This document shows positions 46,277 to 54,637 of a stretch of 64,000 nucleotides of DNA, in pieces (position 1 is the first letter of the stretch; each line of letters starts with the position of its first letter). The position numbers and the translations under genes are program-made. The DNA is from Bog-756 sp963813525 (lineage in GTDB: Bacteria > Actinomycetota > Acidimicrobiia > Acidimicrobiales > RAAP-2). The stretch covers positions 2,728,001 to 2,792,000 of the forward strand of contig CAWEZI010000005.1 in assembly GCA_963813525.1 (NCBI GenBank). Reading direction: 5' to 3'. The notes below the pieces were generated by a model that was not told the DNA's origin, made no database searches, and saw only the letters and a list, made by a program, of their open reading frames with translations.

Positions 46277-48061
46277 CTACCCCGGATCGACTGGCTGGGG
46301 CGTGTCATAGCCACCCTGCCCGGCACTACCGTCGGGACCGTTGATGGTCCCATTTCCCAAGGCGCCATAGCTTGTGTTCCCCCAGCAGTCCGCCCCGCCA
46401 GTCGAGAGCACCGCACAGTAGGCCTCCCAGCCGGTCTCACCAGTCACTGAGATGGCATCTGCGAGGCCAGCGACTTCCTGGGGAGTGTCGTAACCGCCCT
46501 CCCCGTCAGGACCGCTGGTAGTCCCGTTGCCCAACTCGCCGAGTTCGTTGTCCCCCCAGCAGTCCGTTCCGCCGGTCAAGAGAACCGCGCAATAGCTTTC
46601 AGCGACATCGCTGGTCACCGAGATTGCGTCGGTGATGCCGGTGGCAGCCTCGGGAGTGTCGTAGCCACTTTCACCGTCAGAACCGCTGGTCGTCCCGTTT
46701 CCCAACTCGCCGTCGCCGTTGTATCCCCAGCATTCCACCCCGCCGGTCGAGAGCACCGCACAGTAGCTCTCATCGCCACCTGTATCATTGCTGTTACCGA
46801 CTAGCGACACGGCGTTAGTGAGGCCTGTGACGACCTGGGGAGTGTCATAGCCGCTATCTCCATCAGGTCCGCCAGTCATTCCGTTGCCCAACTCACCGTT
46901 GGTATTGTCCCCCCAGCAGTCCACCCCGCCGGTGGAGAGCAGGGCGCATACACCGTTGCCGCTGTCATCACTGATTACCGAAGTGGCGTTGGTGATGCCG
47001 GTGACCGCCACCGGCACGTCCGAGTCCACGGTCGTCCCGTTTCCCAACTCGCCGTCGCCGTTGTATCCCCAGCATTCCACCCCGCCGGTCGAGAGCACCG
47101 CACAATAGGTGTTGCCGTCAAGGGTTATCGACACTGCATCGGTGATGCCCACTACCGCCTGGGGTGCGTCGTAGCCATATGCTCCGTCAGGCCCAGACGT
47201 GGTCCCATTTCCCACTTGGCCGAAGAAGTTCACTCCCCAGCAGTCCACTCCGCCGGTCGAAAGCACCGCACAGTCACCTGCCAAAGAGATGGCGTTTGTG
47301 ATACCGGTCACGACCTGAGGTGTGTCCCAACCGTCCTCTCCATCAGGTCCGCCGGTCGTTCCGTTCCCCAACGAACCGTAGTAGTTGTACCCCCAGCAGT
47401 CCGCCCCACCAGTCGAGAGCAGCGCGCAGGCGTCGAGGCCCTCTGGGATGATGGATACGGCGTTTGTCAGAGCCTCGGGCCGACCCTCGGTGTTGATGAC
47501 GACGGCCTCCTGGGGAGTGTCATCGCCACTTTGACCGTCAGAACCGCCGGTACCACCGTTTCCCAGCTCGCCGTCCTGATTCCATCCCCAGCAATCCACC
47601 CCGCCCATCGAGACGAGGGCACAAGCACCAAACCCGCCACTGGCAACTGAACGAACGCCCGTGAGAAAAGGCGAAGGACTGTCACCGACTTTTACTCTCA
47701 CTTCGCCGGACTTCACTGTCTTAGCGCCGGAGACCGTCAGGCGGAAGATGTAGGTCTTTTCCTTTTTCTCGTGAGGGTTGGCCGGAAGCGTCACATGTTG
47801 CACAACCGTGCCGGACGTACATGGCACCGTGGCCGGAAGCCCGGAGACAGGTTCCTTGGAAGAGAAGGTGCAATTAACAGCGTTTGTGACGCTTGCTGAT
47901 AGGAATATCGTCCCGCCGCCGCTGTACAGCGTTGTCGGTGCTAGTGCGAACCCCGACACCGTCGGCTTAGACCCTGTCATTGCTCCTGCTGGGACGGCGA
48001 CCGCAAAAAAGGCCACCGTCAACCCAGCTGCAACCGTGGCTCGGATGCTTCGACGAGACAT
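46277..48061 (-). CDS. Exported RCC1-repeat protein
   Basis: 594-residue secreted or surface protein. Residues 1-27 form a signal peptide. A short Ig-like domain (residues about 30-125) with two Cys precedes eight RCC1-type blades, each built as CAxLxxGGxxCWGxNxxGxLGNG (for example CALLSTGGADCWGYN). Cys pairs within each blade probably form disulfides. RCC1-like propellers mediate protein contacts; the partner is unknown. Encoded by a single gene; upstream spacer 48062-48364 holds no other gene. Confidence 0.82.
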   Translation of the reverse strand: MSRRSIRATVAAGLTVAFFAVAVPAGAMTGSKPTVSGFALAPTTLYSGGGTIFLSASVTNAVNCTFSSKEPVSGLPATVPCTSGTVVQHVTLPANPHEKKEKTYIFRLTVSGAKTVKSGEVRVKVGDSPSPFLTGVRSVASGGFGACALVSMGGVDCWGWNQDGELGNGGTGGSDGQSGDDTPQEAVVINTEGRPEALTNAVSIIPEGLDACALLSTGGADCWGYNYYGSLGNGTTGGPDGEDGWDTPQVVTGITNAISLAGDCAVLSTGGVDCWGVNFFGQVGNGTTSGPDGAYGYDAPQAVVGITDAVSITLDGNTYCAVLSTGGVECWGYNGDGELGNGTTVDSDVPVAVTGITNATSVISDDSGNGVCALLSTGGVDCWGDNTNGELGNGMTGGPDGDSGYDTPQVVTGLTNAVSLVGNSNDTGGDESYCAVLSTGGVECWGYNGDGELGNGTTSGSDGESGYDTPEAATGITDAISVTSDVAESYCAVLLTGGTDCWGDNELGELGNGTTSGPDGEGGYDTPQEVAGLADAISVTGETGWEAYCAVLSTGGADCWGNTSYGALGNGTINGPDGSAGQGGYDTPQPVDPG

Positions 48062-48364
48062 CCTCCACCCCCACCAATCCCGCTGCAGGGCAATCCTGCA
48101 TCAAGGCAATAGTAACTCCAAACAAACGAGAAGTAGCCATGTCGAGTCAGAGCCCCATCACGCCCTACCCGGCTCCAGTTCACGGGGTATTCGAGCCTCA
48201 GTCGCTGAGTACTGGCCCAATCACGAGCTGCGCACGGTCGAGGCACTACCTCGGAGCCAAGGCGCCCCCGACCGTCGGCTCGTGGCAGTTATTGACCGTG
48301 ACCTACCGGCACATGCGGGATACGTCCATAGCCGAGCTGCATAGCCTGTAGCTACCCTGGAAGC
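48062..48364. other. 303-bp spacer holding the RCC1-gene promoter
   Basis: No gene visible. It separates divergent genes (RCC1 minus, small protein plus). Confidence 0.4.
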
Positions 48365-48673
48365 GTGCCGGAGCAGATACCAACGTGGGCGAAGTCGATC
48401 GAGTTTCTGCGGTCGGTCAATGTCGATTCCGCCGAGTCCCGTTGGAATGGCCGTGTCATCCCACGAACCTCGATGCACGACCTGCTGTTTACGGTGCCCG
48501 GGGACGACTACCCGTTTGCGGCCCAGGTGAGGGTGTCGTGGTCAGACGACGCCTACGAGTTCAGACTGAGCAGGGGCAGCATCCTCGTCGCCGCCGACCG
48601 ATGCCACGAACAGAACGCTTTGAACCTCCTGGATGCCTTTCTCGTGCAGCTTGCCCCAGACACCCCTGCCTGA
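48365..48673 (+). CDS. Hypothetical 102-residue protein
   Basis: GTG start. The protein has mixed alpha/beta character (EFLRSVNVDSAESRWNGRVI then HDLLFTVPGDDYPF and YEFRLSRGSIL) and no recognised domain or membrane segment. Composition is normal for the genome. It is convergent with the cupin gene with 57 bp between. Function unknown. Confidence 0.5.
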   Translation: MPEQIPTWAKSIEFLRSVNVDSAESRWNGRVIPRTSMHDLLFTVPGDDYPFAAQVRVSWSDDAYEFRLSRGSILVAADRCHEQNALNLLDAFLVQLAPDTPA

Positions 48674-48729
48674 CTATCTCCAAACGCCGGGTGCGGGGCG
48701 GTTGTCCCTTCGTCGGGTCATCTTCACCT

Positions 48730-49119
48730 TCAGCTACTGCTGGCAGTTGGTTCCTCCCAGGAGTGCTTGTTGCCCCTCGCTGGGGTGACCCCTTTTGGGG
48801 CATTGTTGGCATGCCAACAGTCCTGGGGCACGACAGCGAGTTGTCCGGTCGAGATCACTTGGACGATTTGCTGGCCAGGCAGCCGAACTGTGAGCTCCGA
48901 TTCGCCCTCCAAGATGAGGAGAAGCTCGTCACCTGCGCTGTGGCACTCCCATGGAGGACGGCCGCTGAAGGAGGCCACACCGCACAGGCAGCGGTGGAAA
49001 GCGAAGCGACCTATCGGACTGTTGGGTTCTGCATCCAACTGCGCGAGATCGAATCGGGCCATTTCGCGAACCGCATCAGGGCTGAGGTCGTGGACAACCA
49101 TCGGGCTCATTTGAGACAT
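48730..49119 (-). CDS. Cupin-domain protein
   Basis: 129-residue single-domain cupin. CHSAGDELLLILEGESEL near 59-76 is motif 1, with one His plus Glu. PQDCWHANNAPKG near 97-109 is motif 2, with His. Metal binding and a role as a small enzyme or ligand sensor are plausible. The ATG at 49119 is preferred; the longer frame upstream runs into IS110 leader DNA. It directly borders the IS110 element. Confidence 0.72.
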   Translation of the reverse strand: MSQMSPMVVHDLSPDAVREMARFDLAQLDAEPNSPIGRFAFHRCLCGVASFSGRPPWECHSAGDELLLILEGESELTVRLPGQQIVQVISTGQLAVVPQDCWHANNAPKGVTPARGNKHSWEEPTASSS

Positions 49120-49199
49120 GGCGTCCAGTCTGCTCCGTGTGGCATTCCGCTCGTTGACCACCCGAGAATCCGGGATCACCGGGAAGCATCCCTGATCAC

Positions 49200-49481
49200 C
49201 AATGATGTAGTTGAGCTTCCGTGAGGGTCCACCGCCGAGAGGCTGGTCTTTTGTAATTTCGGGAGCACCGGATCCTCGACCTGACTTCTGGTCAAGTGGA
49301 TGCGCGACGGCATCTGCGACCCATCGGTCGGGAGCTCCGGGACAAGAATCGAGGCGTCGGCGCGCCCCGTTCCAGAGGGGGTGATGGGCCGGTCTGTTAC
49401 GAGCAGATCGACCCGCACCGTCACTCCTTTGCGGGACGGCCGTGCCACCCCTCAACCGACTAAAGGAAAGGAAGGGATGGC
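49200..49481 (+). ncRNA. Candidate bridge RNA region of IS110 element 1
   Basis: IS110 (IS621-type) recombinases use an RNA encoded in the left-end leader to choose target and donor. This leader carries hairpin-forming pairs: GACC (49278-49281) with GGTC (49290-49293), and CCGTC (49418-49422) with GACGG (49435-49439), enclosing 8- and 12-base loops. It lacks any open gene. RNA limits and guide loops are not determined. Confidence 0.4.
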
Positions 49482-50522
49482 ATGACCATCGTAGAAGCTG
49501 CGCGAACTGTGACCGGCGGAATCGACACCCACGGCGAGACCCATGTGGCCGCCGTCTTGGACGAGGTCGGCGGCAGGCTCGCCACCGAGTCCTTCGAGGC
49601 CAACCCCGATGGCTACTCGGCCTTGCTGTGCTGGCTGGCGGGCTTCGGGTCGGTCGGGAAGGTCGGCGTCGAAGGCACGGGTGCCTATGGTGCCGGACTG
49701 GCTAGATTCCTGGGTCGAGCCGGCGTCGAGGTCATCGAGGTCGACCGGCCCAACCGCCAGGACCGCCGTCGCACCGGCAAGTCCGACCCGATCGACACGG
49801 TGGCTGCCGCCCGAGCTGCCCTGTCGGGCAGAGCCGACGGCCATGCGAAGTCTCGGGACGGCGCAGTCGAGGCCATCCGGGTCCTCGTGGTGGCCAAACG
49901 GTCGGCCCGCCAGGCCCGGGTGAAGGCTCTCGGTCAGATGCGGCAGCTGGCCTTCACCGCCCCCGACCAGCTCCAATGTCGCATCAAAGGCCTCCCGATC
50001 CCTCAGTTCATTGCCGCCGCCCAAGGTCTGCGACCCACTCGGTCAGCTGATCCGGTGATGGCGGCGACGAAGGCGTCGCTCTCCTCGCTGGCCCACCGCA
50101 TCGGTGATCTCGATGAAGAGATCGCCGCCCTCGATGCCAGGATCACGCCACTCCTTCAGGCCCACCCTCCCGAGCTCCTCGGGATCTATGGCGTGGGCAT
50201 CGACTCGGCGGCCACCTTGCTGGTCACCGCCGGCGACAATCCCGAACGTATGCGATCCGAAGCCGCCTGGGCCCACCTGTGCGGCGTCTCACCGCTCGAG
50301 GCGTCCTCCGGCAAAGTCACCCGTCATCGGCTCGACCGGGGCGGGGACCGTCAGGCCAACCGGGCACTCTGGACCGTCGTCATCACCAGGTTGGCTTCTG
50401 ACCCCGACACCCATGCCCACATGGAACGCCGCGTGAAGGAGGGACGTTCGAAGCGCGAAGTCGTCCGCATCCTCAAGCGCTATGTCGCCCGCGAGGTCTG
50501 TCGCACTTTGCCCCGCGGCTAA
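49482..50522 (+). CDS. IS110-family transposase (bridge recombinase type)
   Basis: 346-residue DEDD recombinase. The RuvC-like half has GIDTHGETHVAAVLD near 13-27 (first Asp), GVEGTGAYGAGLARFL near 62-77 (Glu) and KSDPIDTVAAARAAL near 101-115 (two Asp). The C-terminal Tnp domain has LLGIYGVGIDSAATLL near 228-243 and the Ser-bearing segment LEASSGKVTRHRLDRGGDR near 271-289. The ATG has AAAGGAAAGGAAGG upstream. The gene appears intact. This subgroup (no IS1111-like 3' leader) fits IS110 proper. Confidence 0.9.
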   Translation: MTIVEAARTVTGGIDTHGETHVAAVLDEVGGRLATESFEANPDGYSALLCWLAGFGSVGKVGVEGTGAYGAGLARFLGRAGVEVIEVDRPNRQDRRRTGKSDPIDTVAAARAALSGRADGHAKSRDGAVEAIRVLVVAKRSARQARVKALGQMRQLAFTAPDQLQCRIKGLPIPQFIAAAQGLRPTRSADPVMAATKASLSSLAHRIGDLDEEIAALDARITPLLQAHPPELLGIYGVGIDSAATLLVTAGDNPERMRSEAAWAHLCGVSPLEASSGKVTRHRLDRGGDRQANRALWTVVITRLASDPDTHAHMERRVKEGRSKREVVRILKRYVAREVCRTLPRG

Positions 50523-50779
50523 CTCCTCGGACCATGGACCTGGCTCACTGATCACCTGTCGTCCGTCAGGACTGACTTTTAACCGATTTGCCGATCCATG
50601 GTTCGGGTTCACCCGATCTCCAAGACGCGTGACCTAATAAGAGCTTGCCCCCTGCATCGAGTGGCCCATCATTGGTCTGTCCGCTGTCTTCCCTACCGAA
50701 AAACCCTCAAAAGGTATTGACTTCATCCATAGGAGCGTCACTTGATTACGTCATCACAACATGTACCTCCTTGTTGTCA

Positions 50780-50885
50780 TGGCGTCCAAGTTGCTGGACG
50801 CACTCCCAGATTCAGTATGGAACGGCCGGCTCCTCCGGCATCCGCATTTACGTGGATCATTCACTTATGCGGTGAACGGAGCCGA
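50780..50885 (+). ncRNA. Candidate bridge RNA segment of IS110 element 2
   Basis: Directly upstream of the recombinase lies a nested fold. A perfect hairpin GCGTCCA (50782-50788)/TGGACGC (50795-50801) has a 6-base loop. An outer stem CGGCTCC (50827-50833)/GGAGCCG (50878-50884) encloses ATCC (50840-50843)/GGAT (50854-50857) and TTCAC (50860-50864)/GTGAA (50872-50876). The arrangement of a 5' stem and a multi-loop module before the CDS matches known bridge RNA architecture. Confidence 0.5.
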
Positions 50886-50908
50886 CATACGGAAGGAAGG
50901 AGCCAGCC

Positions 50909-52012
50909 GTGTCCAGTATTGCCCACCGAGGGTTCGTCCATCTAGGGATGGACGTGTCGAAAAACTCAATCGCCGTGGCGGTCCTGCCACCCGATCGTGA
51001 TGTCGCTGAAGTCGACAAGATCTTCCACGACACAGACTCGGTCCGTCGCCTGATCAAGCGGGTCGGGCCCCCGAAAGGGATCTGGGCCTGCTACGAGGCG
51101 GGCCCGACCGGCTACGACCTCCAACGTCTGCTGCTCTCGATGGGAGTCAAGTGCGACGTGGTGGCCCCGTCCCTCATCCCGAAAGGCTCGGGTGATCGGG
51201 TCAAGACCGATCGGAGGGATGCCAGGCGGCTGGCGGGGCTGCACCGGGCCGGCGAGCTCACTCCTATCGCCATCCCCACACCGTCCCAAGAAGGAGTCCG
51301 AGATCTCTGTCGGACACGGGGTGACATGGTCCAAGATCTCACCCGGGCCCGCAACCGTCTGAGCGGATTCCTGCTTCGCCACAGTGTGGTGTGGCGGGCC
51401 GGGTCGCCTTGGACCGAACGCCACCGCCGGTGGTTGGCCACCTTGTCCTTCGACGACCCGGCCATCGCCACCACTTACTCCCACTATCTGGCCACAGTGA
51501 AGCTGCGAGACACCGCTCTCGAGGCAGTCGAGGCCGACCTGCTGCCCTGGTGCGCCACCGACCCATTCGGCGAGCAGGTGGCTCGACTGGCCGCCTACCG
51601 GGGAGTGACCCGCATCGGTGCGCTGTGTCTGGCCGCCGAGGTGTTCGACTGGCGTCGTTTCCCCAAGGCCAGACCCTTTATGAGCTTCACAGGCCTGGTG
51701 CCCGGGGAGAACTCGACCGGACTGACCCAGCGCCGGGGGTCCATCACCCGGGCCGGCAATGCCCACCTCCGAGGCCAACTCTGCGAAGCGGCCTGGGCCT
51801 ACCAGCACAGCCCCAACGTCGGTGTCGGTATCAGAGAACGTCAGAAGGGTGTCCCACCCGAGACCGTGGCCCGCTCGTGGGCGGCACAGGTTCGCCTGTC
51901 CAAGCGGTTCCGACAACTGGCCACCCACAAGAATGTCCGCTCCGTGGTGGCCGCCGCCATCGCTCGTGAGCTCGCCGGGTTCCTCTGGGCCGAGATGACA
52001 GCCGAGGTCTGA
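50909..52012 (+). CDS. IS110-family transposase, second subgroup
   Basis: 367-residue DEDD recombinase clearly different from the one 400 bp upstream. RuvC-like half: VHLGMDVSKNSIAVAVL near 10-26, CYEAGPTGYDLQRLL near 61-75, and KTDRRDARRLAGLHRAGEL near 99-117. Tnp half: FMSFTGLVPGENSTGLTQRR then GSITRAGNAHLRGQLCEAAW near 258-297, with the catalytic Ser region. GTG start with GGAAGGAAGGA about eight bases upstream. Intact. The element ends were not found; the left end probably lies between 50600 and 50780. Confidence 0.88.
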   Translation: MSSIAHRGFVHLGMDVSKNSIAVAVLPPDRDVAEVDKIFHDTDSVRRLIKRVGPPKGIWACYEAGPTGYDLQRLLLSMGVKCDVVAPSLIPKGSGDRVKTDRRDARRLAGLHRAGELTPIAIPTPSQEGVRDLCRTRGDMVQDLTRARNRLSGFLLRHSVVWRAGSPWTERHRRWLATLSFDDPAIATTYSHYLATVKLRDTALEAVEADLLPWCATDPFGEQVARLAAYRGVTRIGALCLAAEVFDWRRFPKARPFMSFTGLVPGENSTGLTQRRGSITRAGNAHLRGQLCEAAWAYQHSPNVGVGIRERQKGVPPETVARSWAAQVRLSKRFRQLATHKNVRSVVAAAIARELAGFLWAEMTAEV

Positions 52013-52527
52013 ACACTGTGTTCTTCCCATCGATCAGCGAGCGATCGGCGCCGCGTCTGGTCGAGCCCTCCACGACGCGCCGGAGCACCGCCGCAGCAGA
52101 TCCGATCCTCGCCGGTGACGTGCCCACCACTCCTCCTCGTGAGGATGCCACGGGCGCCCTGATTCAGAGGCAACTACCTGCGCATGGCTTTACTGCGATT
52201 TCGATACGCGTACATCATCGTGGCGGTTCTCCGATCCACTTCGCTCCGGCGCGTCGTCGATGGCTTGCCCGGCCGCCACCGGTTCCCCCACGGGGAGACG
52301 AGTAGCAGCCTCCACCCCGACGTCAACACCGTTCGTCCTCGTTCTCGCCCTTCCGTTAGTGAGCGCTCCGTGTTGACGTCGGGGCCCCGTCGACTGCTCA
52401 AGAACGATCAGGCGCCGCACCTCTGGTGCGTCGCGGTCAAAAGGCGATGAAAAGGAGCTCAGCGCGGGAGGTTGACAGGCCGTTCCACATCATCACCGGA
52501 TGATTGGCGCCGTTAGGCTTTGACTGC
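52013..52527. other. 515-bp spacer downstream of IS110 element 2
   Basis: No gene recognised. It probably contains the right end of IS110 element 2 (not resolved) and includes the perfect 15-bp inverted repeat described separately. Confidence 0.4.
52315..52384. repeat. Perfect 15-bp inverted repeat, 40-bp spacer
   Basis: CCCCGACGTCAACAC at 52315-52329 is the exact reverse complement of GTGTTGACGTCGGGG at 52370-52384. The spacer has no gene. Possibilities are termini of a small non-autonomous element, an operator pair or a long-loop hairpin. Confidence 0.6.
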
Positions 52528-52719
52528 GTGGCACTCCAAGGTGACTTTAGACAGCTGGTTTCACCGCCATGGACGTCCGACGGGGCCTGGACCATCCACT
52601 TGGCGCCGCTCGGCGACTCGATGACGCTCTGTGGCAGGAAGGGCTATTTTCCTGATCGGGACATGAGCGAAACGGTTGTCTGCGATAAGTGTCTCGTCTG
52701 GGCGGAGGATCGAGACTAG
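52528..52719 (+). CDS. Small zinc-ribbon-like protein
   Basis: 63-residue protein from the GTG at 52528. WTIHLAPLGDSMTLCGRKG near 21-39 and VCDKCLVW near 51-58 give one His and three Cys with the spacing of small actinobacterial zinc-binding proteins (H...LCG...CxxC). Function unknown; the ribosome site is weak, so the start is provisional. Confidence 0.5.
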   Translation: MALQGDFRQLVSPPWTSDGAWTIHLAPLGDSMTLCGRKGYFPDRDMSETVVCDKCLVWAEDRD

Positions 52720-52903
52720 GTCTCGCTTTGGGAACAGGTGCGGAACCTGTCCCACACCGGAACCGGGGCGGTTATCGACCGTGGCTAAACGGCACTTCGA
52801 GGCGACCCCCTGACGTCCTGGACGTCGCGCATTTGGGGCACTTCCAGAGCCCCTTTGGTCCTACTGTGTAAGCGCTGACTACGCACAGAAGGGAGACGGG
52901 GCC

Positions 52904-53335
52904 TTGACAACTACAAGGTTCCGGCCGAGGGCGTCGGTGAATGGAGAGGAGCGCGGGCGACACCGATGGTGGCGTTCGAGTCCGTGGCCGTGGTACATCG
53001 CGGCAGCGCTCATCGCCGCGGTCGCACTCGTCGCGGCGCTCGTGGCGACCCTCGTTGTCGGCCGCGCGGCGGTGCATCCGGGCATCACCCCGAGCGTCAA
53101 GGCGTCGTTGTGGAAGCCCAACGCGGGTTACTACTGCGCCGGCCTGGACGAGCTGTCGACGCTAATCGGGCAGAACGCCCTGTACATCTCGACGGTGGCG
53201 AACGCCGCGCCGACCGCAACGTCGCGCTCGGCGGTGCTCGCCTACTACCACGACTTCAATTACGACCTCACCCCTTCGACTGGGGCTGACGTCGCCAGGA
53301 TCGTCGCGTCGTACCCGTGTCCACCAAGCAAGTAG
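52904..53335 (+). CDS. Single-pass membrane protein, unknown
   Basis: 143-residue protein: basic N-terminus (about 28 residues), one membrane helix (about 29-54, PWYIAAALIAAVALVAALVA), then an 85-residue extracytoplasmic domain with two Cys (YYCAGLDEL and YPCPPSK). The TTG start at 52904 has GGGAGA upstream. Topology is clear; function is not. Confidence 0.6.
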   Translation: MTTTRFRPRASVNGEERGRHRWWRSSPWPWYIAAALIAAVALVAALVATLVVGRAAVHPGITPSVKASLWKPNAGYYCAGLDELSTLIGQNALYISTVANAAPTATSRSAVLAYYHDFNYDLTPSTGADVARIVASYPCPPSK

Positions 53336-53867
53336 GGGAGATCCCAATAGGGGGCGGGGCCTTCATCGTCAATTACCTTTTGGGTGTGAGCACTCCGGTT
53401 GACTTGGCCGAGATCGCCAAGCGCTGAGGCGTGTCTCTGGGAACGGTTGGGGTGTGGCGACACCGGGACTCTTGCTCCCTCCACGCCCGGTCGTCGGTGC
53501 TCTGGGTAGCAGACTTCTGCCGATGTCGCTCCTGCTGCGTCTTGACCTGTGTCGGTGGGTGAAACAACATTTTGCCCGTCTCGTCGTCCTTCCAGGAGAA
53601 GATTCCCGGTTAGGTAGGTAATTCGGACATCCCCAGTTCCATTCGGACTCTGTCTTTGTATCGACCCTGGGTGCCCCATAATGCTCACCTGCCCCGCGGT
53701 CGCGTTGCGTCCCCCAACACCGGATGCGGGCGCACTATCGAGGGAGCGGGTTCTGGCAGTTCGCGAACCGCCTCGCACCGGCACGTCAGGGACAGGCGGC
53801 CGGGCTCCGTTCGGCGTTAGCGTCAACCAGTTGCATATCGCAATCACCCAACGGTTCGGAGGCCGCC
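53336..53867. other. 532-bp region with HTH remnant
   Basis: Apart from the decayed helix-turn-helix frame at 53386-53500, no gene is visible. The last bases carry CGGAGG, the ribosome site of the DHFR-like gene. Confidence 0.4.
53386..53500 (+). pseudogene. Decayed excisionase/MerR-like HTH gene
   Basis: From the GTG at 53386 the frame reads VSTPVDLAEIAKR, stop, GVSLGTVGVWRHR. After a one-base shift it continues GLLLPPRPVVG. Small excisionase-like HTH proteins have the order LAEIAxRLGVSxGTVxxWRxR then GLLPPPRxxVGG, so this is one nonsense codon (TGA at 53425-53427) plus a frameshift. Confidence 0.45.
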
Positions 53868-54512
53868 ATGTCCCAGGTTCGTGTCCACAACTTCTCAATC
53901 TCCCTGGACGGGTTTGGGACCGGCGAGGGCATGACGCTCGACGCCCCGTTCGGCCACGCCGGGCATCGACTCCACGAGTGGATGTTCGCCACCCGGTTCG
54001 GCCGCCGTCAACTCCTCGGCGAGTTGGGCGGCACCGAGGGGGTCGATCACGTGATGGCCGACCAGTACGGCCCCGGGATCGGTGCGGAAATCATGGGCGC
54101 GGGCAAGTTCGGCCCTCCGGGCTGGCAGGACGACTCGGAGTGGCGCGGGTGGTGGGGCGACAACCCCCCGTTCCACACGCCGACTTACGTCCTGACCCAC
54201 AATCCGCGCCCGTCGTTGGAGATGGAGGGTGGTACGACGTTCCACTTCCTCGACGCCGCGCCAGCGGATGCACTCGGGGTGGCGCGGGACGGAGCCGCCG
54301 GTCAGGACGTCCGCATCGGCGGGGGCCCGACCATGATGCGCGCGTTCATCGCCGCCGGTCTCGTCGACCACCTGCACGTCGTGCAGGTGCCGATCCTGCT
54401 CGGCCGCGGCGTTCGACTGTGGGACGGCCTGGAGGCGTTGGAGCGGGAGTACGACGTGGAAACAGTCTCGTCACCGAGCGGCGTCACCCATCTCACCTTC
54501 ACACGCCGATGA
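53868..54512 (+). CDS. Dihydrofolate reductase-fold (RibD C-terminal) protein
   Basis: 214-residue protein of the RibD-C/YwjB-like DHFR superfamily. VHNFSISLDGFGTGEGMTLD near 6-25 is the N-terminal strand. GQDVRIGGGPTMMRAFIAAG near 143-162 is the NADPH-binding motif, and VDHLHVVQVPILLGRGVRLW near 165-184 closes the fold. A CGGAGG five bases upstream supports the ATG at 53868. Likely an NADPH reductase of unknown substrate. Not a true DHFR. Confidence 0.82.
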   Translation: MSQVRVHNFSISLDGFGTGEGMTLDAPFGHAGHRLHEWMFATRFGRRQLLGELGGTEGVDHVMADQYGPGIGAEIMGAGKFGPPGWQDDSEWRGWWGDNPPFHTPTYVLTHNPRPSLEMEGGTTFHFLDAAPADALGVARDGAAGQDVRIGGGPTMMRAFIAAGLVDHLHVVQVPILLGRGVRLWDGLEALEREYDVETVSSPSGVTHLTFTRR

Positions 54513-54637
54513 CCGATCCCGCGGACGGTCTGACGACCTGCCCCCAAACACCGGCTCAGGGGGATACGTCTGGATGCCACACACTGGCATGGGAACAGTC
54601 TTTAAAGCCGTCAGCGGTCTCCCGTATCGTTAATCCT

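Larger units (their letters stand above)
49192..50556 (+). mobile_element. IS110-family element 1 (probable boundaries)
   Basis: A recombinase gene (49482-50522) is flanked by the 9-base direct repeat CTGATCACC at 49192-49200 and 50548-50556. If the first two bases (CT) are the recombination core, the element is about 1.36 kb with about 290 bp of left-end leader and 26 bp of right end, the proportions of IS110 elements with an upstream RNA gene. The boundary assignment is inference. Confidence 0.5.

Noticed and set aside
49473..49479. AGGGATG complementary to the left flank CATCCCT as a bridge-RNA guide
   Set aside because: It overlaps the ribosome site and start codon of the recombinase and is short enough to be chance.
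52315..52384. Integron attC site
   Set aside because: The arms lack the RYYYAAC/GTTRRRY core pattern, and no cassette arrangement or integron integrase is present.
52315..52384. Intrinsic terminator
   Set aside because: A 40-base loop and no U-run make it unlikely.
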